The notes beneath the pieces are model-generated. The model had not been told where the DNA came from. It saw nothing but the letters and a program-made list of their open reading frames with translations, and did no database searches. Shown here one piece after another: positions 10,685 to 20,527 of a DNA stretch of 64,000 nucleotides (position 1 is its first letter; every line of letters begins with the position of its first letter). The stretch covers positions 156,983,236-157,047,235 of the forward strand of contig NC_080539.1 in NCBI RefSeq assembly GCF_028640845.1. Reading direction: 5' to 3'. Both the position numbers and the translations under genes were made by a program. The stretch comes from Ahaetulla prasina (taxonomy: Eukaryota > Chordata > Lepidosauria > Squamata > Colubridae).

Positions 10685-11503
10685 TCACGGGTCGCCTTGC
10701 CGATCCCGCGCCTGATTGGTTGGTTTGAATTTTCGGCGGAAGGTTGGGGTGCTCGACAGACTTGAGCCAGGTGCCCTTCTTCTCGCATCACCGACATGTA
10801 GCGCCCTTGAACTTGCATTGTTGACGCTGGTGTTGCCCTCCGCAACTTCCGCAGTCATCCCGGTCTTTTCTCGGTCTCCCGTGTGGAAAACTCCTTCCTC
10901 ATCCTCGCCGCCTGATTCAGTCTGGATTTCTTCGTTGTGGACCGGAGTTGATTTCGCGCTCGCCATTGGTGTGAGCGGCTTTTGTAGGGTTTCCGCTGCT
11001 TGGGTGGACATCTCATGAGCTCTGGCTTCGTCCAGAGCGTTTGCCAGCGTTAGGTTGCTCTTGGATAGCAGCCGCCTCCGCAAACGAATGTCCCTGACCC
11101 CACGGATGAGTTGCTCCAACAGTTCCTCATCCAAATCTCGGTACCCACAATATTTGAGGCTTCCCTTAGGGCGGCCATGTATTCGCTGATGGACTCGCCC
11201 TCTTGCTGTCTGCGCTCTCCAAATTCAAAACGTTGCACGTATTTGGACGGTGTTGGCGCGAAATGGTTCTTCAATAGGTTCTGCAGAGTTTGCCACGATA
11301 CCGATTGTACCGGCGTTGGCTCTGCCAGGGCTTCTGCGATGTCGATGACCTCGGGACCGCAGTGGCTCAGGAAATATGCCCTTTTCTGTTGTCTGAACTC
11401 CTTGCAGTTCGTTCGCCTCGAGGAAGCTCTCGAAACGGGTCATGTATGTCCCCCATTTCTCCTTGGATGGGTCAAACGGCGCGGGCGGTGTGTAGCTGGC
11501 CAT
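10685..11503 (-). pseudogene. Gypsy gag remnant
   Basis: The Gag start codon is at 11503 (M-A-S-Y-T-P-P-A-P-F-D-P). A capsid-like region follows across three overlapping frames (11225-11503, 11050-11274, 10685-11134). Near the end is a zinc-knuckle-like C-H-C remnant with G-H-L-A-Q-V-C (about 10740-10790). Gag would form the particle and bind the RNA. It is broken by at least two frameshifts. Confidence 0.85.
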
Positions 11504-11582
11504 CGCTGCGTTTCCGCCCTGAATTTGCTGGGTTCGGTCCTTGTCGTGCGTTCAGCTCTTTCCTGGTGCTTTTAGCCTCGGG

Positions 11583-11600
11583 ATCCCATCCTCGTCGCCA
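11583..11600 (-). other. Primer binding site, tRNA-Ser(GCT)
   Basis: The plus strand ATCCCATCCTCGTCGCCA equals the 3' end of vertebrate tRNA-Ser(GCT) including CCA, so the minus strand is an 18-nt perfect complement. It lies one base inside the 5' LTR, as expected for minus-strand DNA priming. The tRNA sequence is recalled from general knowledge. Confidence 0.9.
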
Positions 11601-11601
11601 G

Positions 11602-11778
11602 TGTTAAGTTTGGGCAATAACGAGGCAGGAGACCAGGGTAGTGACAACAGCTCTTTAATATACAGTGAACCCAGCAACCAGTACTGGGGCAAACCTCTCT
11701 TTATATACAGTTCGGCCGGTGGCCTCAACCAATCAGCAACGTGCTAATTCCCGCCAAAACTTTTAAAGATACATTACA
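11602..11778 (-). repeat. 5' LTR of Gypsy element 1
   Basis: 177 bp, TG...CA, reading identical to 6022-6198. Followed outward by target duplication ATTTG at 11779-11783. Confidence 0.97.
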
Positions 11779-11783
11779 ATTTG

Positions 11784-12500
11784 GATCCATTCAAAGATGA
11801 CCAAAATCTCCAGGCAGATATTTAGGGACAAAAGTCTTTGGCTTCAACTTATTTAGCTACTTTTGGCTCCAAGTTACTCAAAGATATGGTCAACGTTTTC
11901 AGTGAGGATTGCCAATGCAGTGAACACTTGCATTTGCCTATGATATTATCAACTAATTCCACTAAACATTTTTGCCGTAAGACTGAATTTACTGTGTTGT
12001 CTTCAAAAACAGACAGTGAAGTTTTCATAATCATGGTTGGCTCTAAACTGCATCGCATCATTTGGAAACATGGGGGTGTTATGGCTTTCCAGAAAACAGA
12101 TACCCAGCATACATTACCCATCCCTGGGATAATGTTTTTATTCATCTTAATTTTTATCCAGCAGCTTTTAATACGATGGTCATTGAAATTCTGAAGAATC
12201 TCTTATCATATGTAGGACAGATAAAACCCTCTTTCAAAGCTACGTTATTTTTCCAAAGTGACTTCTGCAAATTCTTTGCATGGACTTACCTAGCTATCTA
12301 TTAATAGTTCTTATTTAAACTGTATAGGAAGCCATCAGAAAAAAAAGAAAGAAAGAAAGTTTGAAGAGAAGTTTCATGACAGATCTGGGCATCTCCATTA
12401 AGTTGATCCAATTGTCAGAAGTGGTGGTGAAGTGGAAGAGATAAAACAGGTGCAAACTGAACCCACTCTAGACAAGAGTAAAATGCTGATGGATTCAAGA
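11784..12500. other. No recognised feature
   Basis: AT-rich sequence. Two open frames overlap on opposite strands (11838-12194 + and 11849-12145 -) without recognisable motifs or splice evidence. I treat them as chance, but note that the plus frame is the longest unexplained one nearby. Confidence 0.5.
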
Positions 12501-12507
12501 TCTTTAC

Positions 12508-12573
12508 AAAGGAGGAGGAGGAGGAGGAGGAGGGAGGGGAGGAGGAGGAGGAGGAGGAGGAGAAGGAGGAGGG
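12508..12573. repeat. (GGA)n purine-strand microsatellite
   Basis: About 65 bases of GGA/GGAG units interrupted by AGGG, with all purines on the plus strand. It explains the apparent poly-Arg and poly-Ser frames on the two strands. Confidence 0.95.
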
Positions 12574-12724
12574 AGAGGCTATGGTGCTCTTTTTCCGCAT
12601 CAAGGAGTTCAGTGACAAGCCCTGGATCTACAGTTGGGACCTAATATTCTGCATGCTTTACAAGATGCTGACATGCATTTCTCAGCTAGGTGACTTTAAA
12701 ATACTATAGTAATCTAATGTTGGA

Positions 12725-13045
12725 TTACCTTTCCCATAAACCTGCCAGCTGACAGCTCAGCTCCACGTTATCCTCCATCCAAGATTGTTTCTTACTAAGA
12801 TAAATGGCATATAATTTACCAGCTTCTGAAAGCAAGCTAATAGGCCAGTAATTGGAGTGGTTCTCTTTCTCACCCTTCTTATAAACACGGATAATAGTAG
12901 CTTGCAATAGAGGAATAGATAAACAACGTGTTCTATTAATTTGGGTAAATAACTTGACAAAGGGGGCATCCATCACCAGAGCACTGGCTTTCAAAATCTC
13001 TGGAATTATATCATCAGGCTCAGGAGCGTTCCCATGTTTCAGCAA
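12725..13045 (-). pseudogene. Non-LTR retrotransposon RT fragment
   Basis: A 106-codon minus frame contains the non-LTR RT fingers/palm signatures P-D-D-I-I-P-E-I-L-K-A and Y-K-K-G-E-K-E-N-H-S-N-Y-W-P-I-S-L-L, the classic K-K-G-[DE]-x-x-x-x-x-x-N-Y-R-P-I-S-L-L block. The usual Arg is replaced by Trp. The catalytic F-A-D-D part is absent, so this is a truncated relic. The clade (RTE, Jockey or CR1) cannot be fixed from this piece. Confidence 0.85.
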
Positions 13046-13145
13046 GATAAAAGTTCCTTTTTCAGACTACACTACAAGACCTGATGTGGAAGAACATGTT
13101 TATTTCATAATAAGAGTCCTTTGGATAGCACCAGCCTAGTCTTTA

Positions 13146-13162
13146 TATATATATATATATAT
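13146..13162. repeat. (TA)n microsatellite
   Basis: Eight TA units. Confidence 0.8.
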
Positions 13163-13826
13163 TTCAGTATAATATGAATTCCCACATATCGGAGCAATCC
13201 ACTGAGCTCCAAAGCTTTCCCCAAGTTATCATGACTATTTCCCAGCATAAATTAGGGTTGCTGACTCCAGAAGAGGAAACAAAAATCTCCATTGTTCTTA
13301 TAGGGCAAGTCTTCTTTTTCTTAATTAATTCAGATACATTTTTTACTTTATGATAATACACTTGGAATCGATCAATATCTGTATTCCTATGAGTATATCT
13401 TCCTTATACTAGATTATAAACTAGTTTAAACTGCATTTTGGCTTCATTTGATCAAACCAAGTTTGAGAGAGTTCTTTTTAAGATAAAGATTTATCTCTCT
13501 TCTAAAACATCCAAACTGGATGTGCAAAGGACATAAAGAAGACATAGTATCACCAACCTACATTATATCTCCTTTAAGAAACAAATAGAGTTTGGAAGAA
13601 AATAAGAACCCAGCAATGTTAAATCAGCACCGCCAAGACCACTGTATTTTCCTCTGCTTATCTGTCAGTAAAGCAGCAGAAGGCTGAGCTATAGGAGAAC
13701 TGCAAGTACCGGAAGAAATGAACAAGTTGTCTATAGGAGAGAGAGTTTGGAAGCTGACTGAAAAACTGTCAGAGAAAAGCCCTGGATGCTACAGGAATTG
13801 CAACCCAAAATCAGAGTGTTGTCAGT
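13163..13826. other. No recognised feature
   Basis: No TE match or credible exon seen. Confidence 0.5.
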
Positions 13827-13837
13827 CCTTCAGAGTA

Positions 13838-14199
13838 AAGGTAAAGGTTCCCCTCGCACATATGTGCTAGTCGTTGCCGACTCTAGGGGGCGGTGCTCAT
13901 CTCCGTTTCAAAGCCGAAGAGCCAGCGCTGTCCGAAGACGTCTCCGTGGTCATGTGGCCGGCATGACTCAACGCCAAAGGCACACAGAACACTGTTACCT
14001 CCCCACCAAAGGTGGTCCCTATTTTTTCTACTTGCATTTTTACGTGCTTTCCAAACTGCTAGGTTGGCAGAAGCTGGGACAAGTAACGGGAGCTCACCCC
14101 GTTACACGGCAGCACCAGGGATTCGAACCGCCGAGCTGTCGATCTTTCGATCGACAAGCTCAACGTCCTAGCCCCTGAGCCACCGTGTCCCTTTTAGAC
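13838..14199 (-). mobile_element. tRNA-derived SINE with GGTAAAG 3' end
   Basis: On the minus strand it starts GGGACACGGTGGCTCAGGG (A box) and has GGTTCGAATCC (B box, complement of 14119-14129). The body ends in the GGGAACCTTTACC motif. An 11-bp target duplication CCTTCAGAGTA flanks it (13827-13837, 14200-14210). Other copies lie at 21433-21755 and 26571-26890. The boxes mark an internal pol III promoter; transposition would depend on a partner LINE. Confidence 0.88.
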
Positions 14200-14529
14200 C
14201 CTTCAGAGTAGGGCAGGTCAAAAAACAAACACCCAAGGAAATACAAGAGCTCTGCTTGATTGCGTTGATTATATAATAACAAAAACATGAATGCCTGTCA
14301 GCATTTCCTTTTCCCCTCCCCTTTATATCCAAGGTGGGACAATCTTTAATTTCTTTTTCACACTTTCCAGTTTTTCCAGAGTAACCTCTGGAGTAATTGC
14401 TGCTGCACATTTTCTTCAAGACCATTTCAGAACTTCTTCGCAAGTATATTTACCAGTGGAATTAAATATAGATTCCCATTACAAATAATAAAATCAAGGC
14501 AACCTATCACTTAATTAGAGATGTATGAG

Positions 14530-15166
14530 GGTAATTACAGAATTACAGAATTGGAAGTGACCTTGGAGTCTTCTAGCCCAACCTCCGGCTCAAGCAAGAG
14601 ACCCTATACCATTTCAGACAAATGGTTATTCAATATCTTCTTAAAAACTTCCAGTGTTGGAGCATTCACACCTTCTGGAAGCAAGTCATTCCACTGATTA
14701 ATTGTTCTAACTGTCAGGAAATTTCTTCTTAGTTCTAAGTTGCTTCTCTCCTTGATTAGTTTCCACCCATTGCTTCTTGCCCTGCCTTCAGGTGTTTTGG
14801 AGAATAGCTTGCCTCCCTCTACTTTATGGCAACCCCTGAGATATTGGAAGACTGCTATCATGTCACCCCTAGTCCTTCTTTTCATTAAAGTATACATACC
14901 CAATTCCTGCGACCATTCATCATATGTTTTATTCTCCATTCCCCTAATCATCTTTGTTGCTCTTCTCTGCACTCTTTCTAGAGTCTCAACATCTTTTTTA
15001 TATTGCATCCAATATAAAACTGGATGCAATATTCCAAGTGTGGTCTTACCAAGGCATTGTAAAGTAGTATTAACACTTCACATGGTCTTGATTTTATACT
15101 TCTGTTAATGCAGCCTAGGACCACATTGGCTTTTTTGGCAGCTATAGCACACTTTTGGCTCATATA
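14530..15166 (-). mobile_element. CR1 LINE, 3' portion
   Basis: Two minus frames (14978-15163 and 14604-15029, different frames) carry the CR1 ORF2 C-terminus: L-V-R-P-H-L-E-Y-C, E-R-V-Q-R-R-A-T-K-M-I-R-G, Y-L-R-G-C, R-R-N-F-L-T-V-R-T-I-N-Q-W-N. The 3' end has the CR1 hallmark TGGAAGTGACCTTGGAG region at its plus-strand left edge. The Y-x-D-D region is absent, so it is 5' truncated, as most CR1 copies are. One frameshift separates the two frames. Confidence 0.92.
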
Positions 15167-15169
15167 TTT

Positions 15170-15427
15170 TTTTTATTTACATTTATATCCCGCCCTTCTC
15201 TGAAGACTCAGGGCGGCTTACAGTGTGTAAGGCAATAGTCTCATTCTATTTGTATATTTACAAAGTCAACTTATTGCCCCCCCAACAATCTGGGTCCTCA
15301 TTTTACCTACCTTATAAAGGATGGAAGGCTGAGTCAACCTTGGGCCTGGTGGGACTTGAACCTGCAGTAATTGCAGGCAGCTGTGTTTTAATAACAGGCT
15401 ATCTTACAGCCTGAGCCACCACGGCCC
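15170..15427 (-). mobile_element. tRNA-derived SINE with hairpin-type tail
   Basis: The minus strand begins GGGCCGTGGTGGCTCAGGCT (A box) with GGTTCAAGTCC (B box, complement of 15352-15362). It ends in AAGCCGCCCTGAGTCTTCAG followed by GGGCGGGATATAAAT, which can fold. A second, plus-strand copy is at 50308-50570. It abuts the 5'-truncated end of the CR1 at 15166. Confidence 0.85.
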
Positions 15428-15466
15428 TTTGCATCCTAATGGATATTTATCCATTAGGATGCAAAG
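15427..15466. repeat. Perfect 19-bp inverted repeat with 2-nt loop
   Basis: The left arm CTTTGCATCCTAATGGATA (15427-15445) is perfectly complementary to 15448-15466, with loop TT. The arms end in octamer-like TTTGCAT / ATGCAAA. It sits exactly at the 5' edge of the SINE at 15170-15427. Confidence 0.95.
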
Positions 15467-15614
15467 ATCCTACTATTGAGGCAGGTACCACCTATTCGAT
15501 ACATAGGCATTTGGTGTTTCTTAAGGACCTGACAAGATTGACGTGACCCTCAAGTTCACAGCTGTTCCATAAATCAGAAGAAAACCTACGGTATATTCAA
15601 ATATCAAAATCAAG

Positions 15615-15985
15615 ACATATTTTCATCTTGAAATCACTTTGACTTATGATTGTTCATTTAATGATGGTTCAAAGTTACAACTGCCTTGGAAAAAATCCTC
15701 AAAGTTAGACTGCTGCATCCTCACGGCAGTCATGTGATTGCAATTCAAGACTTGGCGATTGGTTCACAATTGCAATAGTTGCAGTGTCTTGTGATGATGT
15801 CACCATGATCGTCCCAGCCACTTTCCAACTAGCAAAATTAATCGGGGAAACTGGATTCATTTAACAGCCATGGTAAAAATAAAATTGGATCAACTCATGT
15901 CATGTACTCTGGTCATAAATCCACTCATTTAATGACCACTTTGTGACCAAAATTCAGGTCCCAATTGTGGGACTACTTGTATGGG
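15615..15985. mobile_element. Degenerate mariner-like MITE
   Basis: It shares the body of the element at 30261-30653 (GTCATGTGATTGCAATTC, GACTTGGCGA, CCACTTTCCAACTAGCAAAAT followed by CAATGGGG-like sequence, TTTAACAGCCATGG) and ends near GGGACTACTTG. Terminal repeats are eroded. Confidence 0.65.
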
Positions 15986-15989
15986 AATT

Positions 15990-16640
15990 AGGTCTAAAAA
16001 AAATTAGGTTTCTAGACCATCTACATATTATTCTACAGTGTCCCAAGCTTTTCTCATCAGATCTTGGTAACAAAGTATGAGTGGGGGAGTAAACAATAAT
16101 CAGCAAAGGGCTACCTTATCAAAACTTAATTAAACCTGTTGCTAATATATCACAAAGGGGAACCTCATTGTCAGCTTCAAGGGCAGAGTAATTGACAAAG
16201 CCAAGCCACCTCTCAAAGTTCCAAATGTTTCAAGAAATCATAGAATTTCAGAATTAAAAGGGATTACAAGGAAAATCTTGCTCAATCTTCTGCAACGTGC
16301 TGGAAAGCGAACTGAATAAACCATAAGAGGTAGCTGTGCAACCTTTTCTTAGCATGGAGAAGCCATCACTTTCATCCGTAGTCTGCTCCACTGTTGTGCA
16401 ATTCTTACCATCTGTAATGGGCTGCGTAAGAGACAAGAGGAAGATCTGCAGCCTAGACAATAGTCTGAAAAATGGCATCTGACTCCAAAGTAGAATGTAA
16501 TTTGAGTAACTGCCTCAGGGTTGTTTCTCCCTAGTTCTCCAGAACATAAAAGGCATGGAGGTGAGAAGAACATACAGATGAGCAAGATTCTGTTTCTGTA
16601 ACCTTTATAAAGAAGGTAGTATTAATATTCCCATCGTTCC
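15990..16640. other. No recognised feature
   Basis: A short stretch around 16240-16300 faintly resembles a CR1 3' end on the minus strand, but is too eroded to call. Confidence 0.4.
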
Positions 16641-16649
16641 CACCACCCA

Positions 16650-16883
16650 TCTCCTTCCAGTTATGTATGACTATAACTTTGTTGCTTGTATCCTTATGAT
16701 TTATATTGATATTGATTGGTTCCTGATTGCTTATTTGTACCCTATGACTATCATTAAGTGTACCTTATGATTCTTGATGAACGTATCTTTTCTTTTATGA
16801 GAGCGTATGCACCAAGAAAAATTCCTTGTGTGTCCAATCACGCTTGGCCAATAAAAATTCTATTCTATTCTATTCTCTATTCA
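16650..16883 (+). mobile_element. Rex1/CR1-type LINE 3' end with (ATTCT)n tail
   Basis: It matches the reverse complement of 56632-56830, including GATGAACGTATCTTTTCTTT, TATGCACCAAG, CCTTGTGTGTCCAATCAC and TTGGCCAATAAAA, then four copies of ATTCT (AATAG on the other strand). Snake genomes are known for a CR1-type LINE that seeds AATAG microsatellites at its 3' end. Confidence 0.88.
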
Positions 16884-17057
16884 TAATTTTGATTTCTTGG
16901 TCTGGGCTATATTGAAGGACTGGTTACCAGGTCAGGAAGTTTTTCCCTATATTTCAATGAAATCTCAGTAGTTGCAACACAGAAAATGTGCCCCAAAGCC
17001 ATCCTTAGTAAAGGATGTGCAGCAGTTTCGAAGAAAAAATGGGCATCCTGGAACATT

Positions 17058-17130
17058 ATTATTTTATTTTATTATTTTATTTTATATTTTATTATTTTAT
17101 TTTATATTTTCTTATTTTATTTATTTTTTC
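17058..17130. repeat. (ATTTT)n/(TTTTA)n low-complexity tract
   Basis: Irregular TATTTTAT repeats. They explain the hydrophobic frames starting at 16972 and 16986. Confidence 0.9.
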
Positions 17131-17269
17131 ATAGTTCTAGACTTTGCATGGGTGAGCACATGGAACCAATTAACAAGTCCTCAATCAAAAGTGTCTTTTT
17201 GAGATCATACGGCAACTTTGGTCATGCAGACAGGGAAAATATGCACCTGTTTTAAGGCGCTTCCAAGAG

Positions 17270-17495
17270 ATCCCACATCAATGCTCATGAACACTCCAAA
17301 ACACTATTTTTCCTCTGAATATAAGAGTGCATAAGAGCACAAAAGTGCCTACCGTTCCTGTCCTATTGTTCTCTTCATTATAGTATTATATGCATACTTT
17401 TACTTATACTTTTACTTATATATACTTTTTCTCTCATGATGAATTATTGTTTATGTTGATGTTTGTCTATACTGTTGTGACAAAATAAAAAAAAA
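17270..17495 (+). mobile_element. LINE 3' UTR fragment (family of 54865-55440)
   Basis: Contains GCATAAGAGCACAAAAGTGCCTACCGTTCCTGTCCTA and the A/T-rich tail ending GTTGTGACAAAATAAAA, matching 55252-55425. Confidence 0.8.
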
Positions 17496-17499
17496 TCAA

Positions 17500-18006
17500 A
17501 CTACTGCCTATTCCTTATCTTTACCCCTGGTCAAAAAAAAAAAAAAGACTTTGTAGAGTCAGCAGAATCCAGAAAATGTACCTATTTTTATATCCAATTG
17601 ATATCTATCTTTTTAAAAGATAACTTCCAGCTCTGAATAAAGTTGATATCGTATCAGTGGATGGTTTGAATGCAAAAAGACAAGGCATTCTGTCCCTGTA
17701 TAAATTTCACCTTTCCTGAATAATGTATATGAGCGCATCTAATGCTGTCCATCTTTGTGCATCAAAAACCAGCTGTTAAGTTCACCTTTTACTGACATGA
17801 ACCCTCAACCTTTATGAGCTTTGGGACATGTCTTGTTCCAAGGTAACATGTTTATTTATGTATTTATTTTCATTTATTGGTTCTGGGATCTCAAAAAGGG
17901 GAAAAAAATCATGCTATTTCAATTCTCAGTCGGTAGAGATGTACTTTTCTACAAACAGTAAACAAATGTGGTATGTCTGGAACATTTGTACTATGGGGCA
18001 CCAAAC
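17500..18006. other. No recognised feature
   Basis: Poly-A run at about 17533-17547; otherwise nothing supportable. Confidence 0.5.
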
Positions 18007-18014
18007 AAATGAAG

Positions 18015-18289
18015 CAGAAGTGGGTTTCAGCAGGTTCTGACCAGTTCTGGAGAACTGGTAGCAGAAATTTTGGGTAGTTCGGAGAACGGGTAATAAAAAT
18101 TCTGACTGGCCCATCCCCATCTATTCCCTGCCTCTCGAGTCCTAGCTGATCAGGAGGAAATGGGGATTTTGCAGTAACCTTCCCCTGAATTGGGAAGGGA
18201 ATGGCGATTTTACAGTATCCTTCCCCTGCCATGCCCACCAAGCCACCCCCACAAAACCGGTAATAAATTTTTTTTGAAACCCACCACTG
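18015..18289 (+). mobile_element. hAT-like MITE, GGGTTTCAGCAGG subfamily (275 bp)
   Basis: Terminal repeats are CAGAAGTGGGTTTCAG and GAAACCCACCACTG, flanked by a perfect 8-bp duplication AAATGAAG (18007-18014 and 18290-18297). The interior has ACCAGTTCTGGAGAACTGGT, the GGGGATTTTGCAGTAAC and GGCGATTTTACAGTATC blocks, and CACAAAACCGGTAATAAA. Confidence 0.95.
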
Positions 18290-18429
18290 AAATGAAGGAG
18301 AAAAAACATAGACCTGCAAATTTCTGAAAACTACCTCAATGCAGCTTGCAATGTATAGTGGTATGAAACAGAAGTTAGTTAATAAAAGGCATTAAGTTGC
18401 CTCTGTAATCTATAAAAACATGTCTTTTA

Positions 18430-18885
18430 AGTTTGGTTTAGTAGGGAAGGTGCTGGCCTGGAAACTAGGAGACTGTGAGTTCTAGCTGGGGTGAAATCCA
18501 GCAGATTCTGATAGTTACTGGAGAACCGGTAGTGGAAATTTTGAGTAGTTCGGATAACCAGCAAATACCACCTCTGGCTGGCCCCAGAGTGGGAAGGGAA
18601 GGGAGATTTTGCAATATCCTTCCCCTGGAGTGGGCTGGGAATGGTGATTTTGCAGTCCCCACGCCCCACAGAACCGATAGTAAAAAAAATTAGATTTCAC
18701 CATTGGTTCTAGCCCTACTTTAGGCATGAAAGCTTGGCTGGGTGTCTTTGAGCCAGTCACTCTCTGTTGATTCAAGCCACCTCCCAGGGTTATTTTTGTG
18801 GGGAAAATAAGAGGAGGAAGGAACATTAGGTATGTTTGCCACCTTGAGTTATTTATAAAAATACTAAAAGTGGAATTTAAAAAAA
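18430..18885 (+). mobile_element. Sauria-type SINE split by a hAT MITE
   Basis: The A-box region GTTTAGTAGGGAAGGTGC and B-box region GTGAGTTCTAG lie left of the insert. The SINE resumes at 18706 with GTTCTAGCCCTACTTTAGGC and runs to the TTATTTATAAAAATACTAAA tail. The insert lies within the B box. Confidence 0.9.
18487..18705 (+). mobile_element. hAT-like MITE inserted in a SINE B box (219 bp)
   Basis: Family GGTGAAATCC, with termini TGGGGTGAAATCC and GATTTCACCATTG. The perfect 8-bp duplication is GTTCTAGC (18479-18486, 18706-18713). Confidence 0.95.
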
Positions 18886-18889
18886 AACA

Positions 18890-19361
18890 ACCCTAAAAAC
18901 ATCTGAGAAACACTGCCTGAGTTTCTTTTAATGGCAAGGTGTCATGGGCTTATTTCCTCCAAAGAAACAGAGAGCTTTCGTTCTTCCTAGGTGGTTACCA
19001 GAAAATGACACCATAATGAATGTAAAAGCCTGGCTGCCAAGGAAAGTCAGAAGGGCCACTTCCCCGAATGTGGAGATGATGGAAAAGAATCTCCTTTTGG
19101 TCCTCCATGGTGACCTTCTTCTGGAGCTGTCAGGCTATCACAGTCCCATCTATAAACAAAGCAATAGGCATTTCCCTGGGCAGTGTCAGGATCACACTAG
19201 CATGACACTGTGTTTGGATGTTCAAAGATTCTTTCTCTCCTGGCCTTCATTTTCAGGGCTTAACAAAGGAACTGCTAAAACCCACCGTGGCTTGATAAGA
19301 TGACAAGTAAGTCTTTTAGCATTATTGATGGTATACAAGAGGTGGTGATAAATGATTCCCC
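18890..19361. other. Left flank of the tandem duplication; no recognised feature
   Basis: Contains a 119-codon plus frame (18944-19303) with no recognised domain. It lies outside the duplicated unit and has no splice or homology support. Confidence 0.45.
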
Positions 19362-19734
19362 CCCCCACATGCTCCTAGTGGGTTGCGTCTTTTTCAAGAG
19401 GTACACTTCCCACAATTCTGGCCCTAAAACTTTGATAAATGCTCATCTCCACTTCCCTCTGCCCAAAGAATGTCCTTTTCCATTACTGCATTTGATTTTG
19501 AAGCAACAAGGCCAGGTTCTGTTGAAAGCTGAAGAACTGCATTGAGTGCAGTGTGACTGGCGTAGATCTTAAGTTGCTGTTTCATTCACAGAAGCTAATT
19601 CCATTTACTTCCCCTCCAGGGTCAGGCACCTGGGGGCTACATTTGATTCCTTTACAAAGATTCTTCAAAGCCTAGTGAGATAAGGACGTGTGAAGAAGGA
19701 AGGGGAGAATCCAATTCTAAGAAGGTAAATTCCA

Positions 19735-19926
19735 CGTTAATTCACAGAAGAGAACCAGTGGAACGACTTGCCTCCAGAATTTGTAGATACCCCAGCACGG
19801 GAGGTTTTTAAAAAGAGACTAGATAGCCACTTGTCTGAAATGGTATAAGGTTTCCTGCCTAAGCAGGGGGTTGGATTAGAAGACCTCCAAGGTCCCTTCC
19901 AACTCTGTTATTCTGTTCTATTCTAA
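19735..19926 (+). mobile_element. CR1 3' end
   Basis: ACCAGTGGAACGACTTGCCT, then GGTTGGATTAGAAGACCTCC and AAGGTCCCTTCCAACTCTG with ATTCT repeats, the standard CR1 terminus. Paralogue in unit 2 at 24872-25063. Confidence 0.9.
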
Positions 19927-20179
19927 TTCTAAAATATCTGCTCTTAAAACCACCATATTTGTTATTTTATGTACAACAGCTTCAGTGAAAGTGCTTTCAA
20001 TATTATTGGTTCTCCCTAACCCATGTTGTTGATAACACCAAATCTTGTGGTTCTTCAATAGTCAGCAGTGACAGAAATGGATTACGCAGATATCTCCCAT
20101 GATATTATCATCTGACTCAAAGTAGATGATCCCACTGCTTTTCTTTACAGGATATTTGGATCCTGAAGAGGGTATAAAG

Positions 20180-20491
20180 CAGGGATGAAATCTAAAAATT
20201 TTCCCTACCGGTTCTGTGGGCGTGGCTTAATTGGTGGGCGTGGCTTGGTGGTCAGATGGCTGAGTGGGCGTGGCCAATAACAATAAATAATAAAAATAAT
20301 AAACAAAGTATAAAAAACAATAAGAGGTATCAAAAACCAACTTTCACACTTTACACACACACACACAACACAACACAACACAACACAACACAACTGACTC
20401 TCACACAATGTAAACGCAGCTGCACTTCACATTTCACACTTCACACAGCCACAAAAAGCTCAAAAACCAACTTTCACACTTTACACACACA

Positions 20492-20527
<36 letters not shown>

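Larger units (their letters stand above)
6022..11778 (-). mobile_element. Ty3/Gypsy LTR retrotransposon, element 1
   Basis: This is a complete insertion bounded by two 177-bp LTRs that I read as identical, and by a perfect 5-bp target duplication ATTTG (6017-6021 and 11779-11783). On the minus strand the order is 5' LTR, tRNA primer site, gag, protease, reverse transcriptase, RNase H, integrase, polypurine tract, 3' LTR, which is the Ty3/Gypsy order. The tRNA-Ser primer and the Gag start (M-A-S-Y-T-P-P) suggest a Mag-like vertebrate lineage; that placement is inference. All frames are interrupted, and the integrase end is tandemly duplicated (6165-7457, 7458-8745). Confidence 0.95.

Noticed and set aside
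14119..14129. Possible tRNA gene (B-box GGTTCGAATCC on the minus strand)
   Set aside because: No complete cloverleaf, and it sits in a SINE with target-site duplication. The same applies at 15352, 21709 and 50375.
18944..19303. 119-codon plus-strand frame as a gene
   Set aside because: No recognised motif, no splice or regulatory context, and length compatible with chance.
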